Part shown: positions 62,513 to 64,000 of the stretch, in pieces
Position numbering within the stretch: the stretch's first letter is position 1
How the letters are laid out: each line of letters starts with the position of its first letter
From: Aureobasidium sp. EXF-3400
Taxonomy: Eukaryota; Ascomycota; Dothideomycetes; Dothideales; Saccotheciaceae
Assembly (NCBI GenBank): GCA_024195585.1
Contig: SWBL01000002.1
Coordinates: 186,001 to 250,000, forward strand
Direction of reading: 5' to 3'
Length of the DNA: 64,000 nt
The notes under the pieces: model-generated
The model's input: the letters and a program-made list of their open reading frames with translations, nothing else
What the model was told of the DNA's origin: nothing
The model's database searches: none
Made by a program: the position numbers and the translations under genes

Positions 62513-64000
62513 CTATCGAAGCCCATCGGGCATCGTCAGGAACTGAGTACCGTGATCAGTACCCATCTGGCTCAGATTCCAGCTAGGAGTCTCTCTTGTG
62601 CGTGCCACCGGGCCGACGTATTTCTCCCTCCTGAACCGATATGTCACCAACATCAATATCAGCAGTCCTATGAAGAGCGCTGCTGATACGTTGAAGTTTG
62701 TCGACGTGACTGGCAAGCTAGGGGGAGTGAACGACCAAATGAAGCAGTTGATCGAAAACAACTGGATCGAGGAGAATCAGCATACCGCTCGCAGAAAAAC
62801 AACCAGCAGACAGCAGATCGAGCTGCAAAGCTGGTTCATGACTTACAATGGCTAGTATGTTAACGATTGGACCCCAAATAGATCCTAGACTCCATCGCGC
62901 TTTCGGCATTGTCTCTGGTGACTTGATGCGACGATACAACACACTCGAGATGGCCAGTATGTACGACATAGCTTGTGTGGCTTGTGCAAGACCTACGATG
63001 CCATAAAAGGCGGTCATGGATCCGAGAACTATCAACGACAGCGAGAGACTGACAGCCGCTGTCAGGAATACAGCATTGATCGGCGTCAGCCGTTTCTTGT
63101 GTACCTTAAGGTTCACATCAGCAGATTTCCACTTTGGCGTTTCTTCTGGCAACATACCTTGCTTATCCATTGAGAGAAGGGAAGACCTTGGTCTCTGGCG
63201 AATACATATGTGATTCTTGCGGTAGCAGCTGCAAAGCCGATATTGCTTGCTCCGACAAGAGCAATGAATGATAGAATCACACACACGATCACACCATTTG
63301 GAACAGACAGTTGCAAAACATAAAAAAGAGAGTAACCTGTTGGGTGATCCAGAGCTTCTTGGACGTTTGGGACGCAGAACACGAACGCTGCTACAGCCTA
63401 CACCAGGTTCGTTAGGACGAGAAGACTTATGCTTTGACGAATAACTCACGAGAAGTCCAGTAATGCAAGAAACCAGTTGACTGCGCATCGTCGCTTTGGG
63501 CACGGTGACTGCCGCATCTTGTGCCTCTTCCGAAAGACGAATCGGGGCGTCGACATCTATCGGAGTCAGCTTTGGTATCAACGAGTGTCGGCATAACTCA
63601 CAAAAACAGGCATAATTTGAGTTTGCTTGACCGCAAAGCGCCGCCAGAGCTATAGAAGGCCATTCTGTACTCTCCATTTCTAGAAGCGCCCTCTTTGCTG
63701 GAATGTGTGGCGACAACACTCCGAATATTGCTTATCTCTTGATCAGTATCGACGCAAGTGAGGTATGTGAGGACTCGACGTACCGATGATGGCAATCAGA
63801 GCAAGGATGTGGATTGACATCATGACATTCTGCGTGATCGCTATCGCACGACCGCTGTATATATTCGTCAAGATGACAAGAGCGAGACAGGGAATTAAGA
63901 ACACGATAGTCTGCCATATCATTGTACCATTGGCAGGGCGATAAATGGTGATTATCGATTGAATCATCGAGCCTGTCAGGAAGATTCCTGAGGCATTACC
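62513..64000 (-). CDS. APC-family amino acid/choline-type permease, 5' end outside window
   Basis: Partial gene. Visible exons on the minus strand: 63784-64000 (runs off the window), 63602-63730, 63450-63556, 63158-63397, 62847-63104 and 62513-62761. All junctions close in phase. The readable part begins mid-protein (ASGIFLTGSMIQSIITIY) and holds seven or eight membrane spans. They include IVFLIPCLALVILTNIYSGR, VIVCVILSFIALVGASNIGF and VSAALFIGLLILMLVTY. RLSEEAQDAAVTVPKA is the conserved cytosolic loop of fungal GABA/choline/amino acid permeases. ARITYVFARDQGLPFSQW is also typical. Substrate is undecided. It lies on the same strand as, and downstream of, the fungal regulator. Confidence 0.88.

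Overview
The window is nuclear DNA of a filamentous ascomycete (Pezizomycotina). Dense genes lie on both strands, and almost all carry short GT-AG introns, mostly 45-110 nt. Several products are of filamentous-fungus type: a KapC-like bZIP factor, DUF6594 and DUF3632 proteins, a Fungal_trans_2-type regulator and a large F-box protein. Gene style and short spacers suggest Dothideomycetes, but I cannot prove this from sequence alone. Joined exon models were checked for reading phase by hand. Many start codons were moved from alternative triplets to the first plausible ATG.

Layout. 0-8 kb: short-chain dehydrogenase, a decayed or intron-rich small gene, an orphan gene, box C/D snoRNP factor BCD1, a GNAT acetyltransferase, an ankyrin relic and an orphan gene with a CSxCGLPR tail. 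8-14.2 kb: a Dpb3-like histone-fold gene divergent from a CLC chloride/proton exchanger, then an F-box gene with a tRNA-Glu(TTC) inside one intron. 14.6-22.4 kb: two hypotheticals, ALG2 divergent from a PlsB-type acyltransferase, and a second gene ending CSxCGLPR. 22.4-24.6 kb: gene-poor. 24.8-33.1 kb: intradiol dioxygenase, methyltransferase, zuotin divergent from MZM1, and SLT11 divergent from ERG6. 33.1-34.9 kb: gene-poor. 34.9-46.4 kb: exosome MTR3, a C2H2 finger relic, a DUF6594 membrane protein, a retropepsin-like protein, RAD18, a KapC-like bZIP and a Golgi pH regulator. 46.4-54.5 kb: a secreted protein with three PAN-like modules, Hikeshi/OPI10 divergent from a Nudix hydrolase, a DUF3632 protein and a PPxY protein. 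54.5-64 kb: accessory-looking, with a secreted GMC oxidoreductase, a fungal regulator, a 2.3 kb gene-poor stretch and an APC-family permease cut by the window end.

Most genes are core cell functions: RNA processing (BCD1, SLT11, MTR3), ribosome-associated chaperone (ZUO1), genome maintenance (RAD18, DPB3), membrane lipid and glycan synthesis (ERG6, ALG2, PlsB-type acyltransferase), organelle ion and pH balance (CLC, GPHR) and respiratory assembly (MZM1). They are interspersed with lineage-specific genes and gene relics. I found no complete transposon, CRISPR array, rRNA or virus. The strongest unusual items are the intronic tRNA gene, an in-frame TAG or unusual intron in the same F-box gene, the secreted three-module protein with recurring dibasic sites, two genes that may found an unnamed CSxCGLPR-tail family, and a stand-alone retropepsin-like protein.
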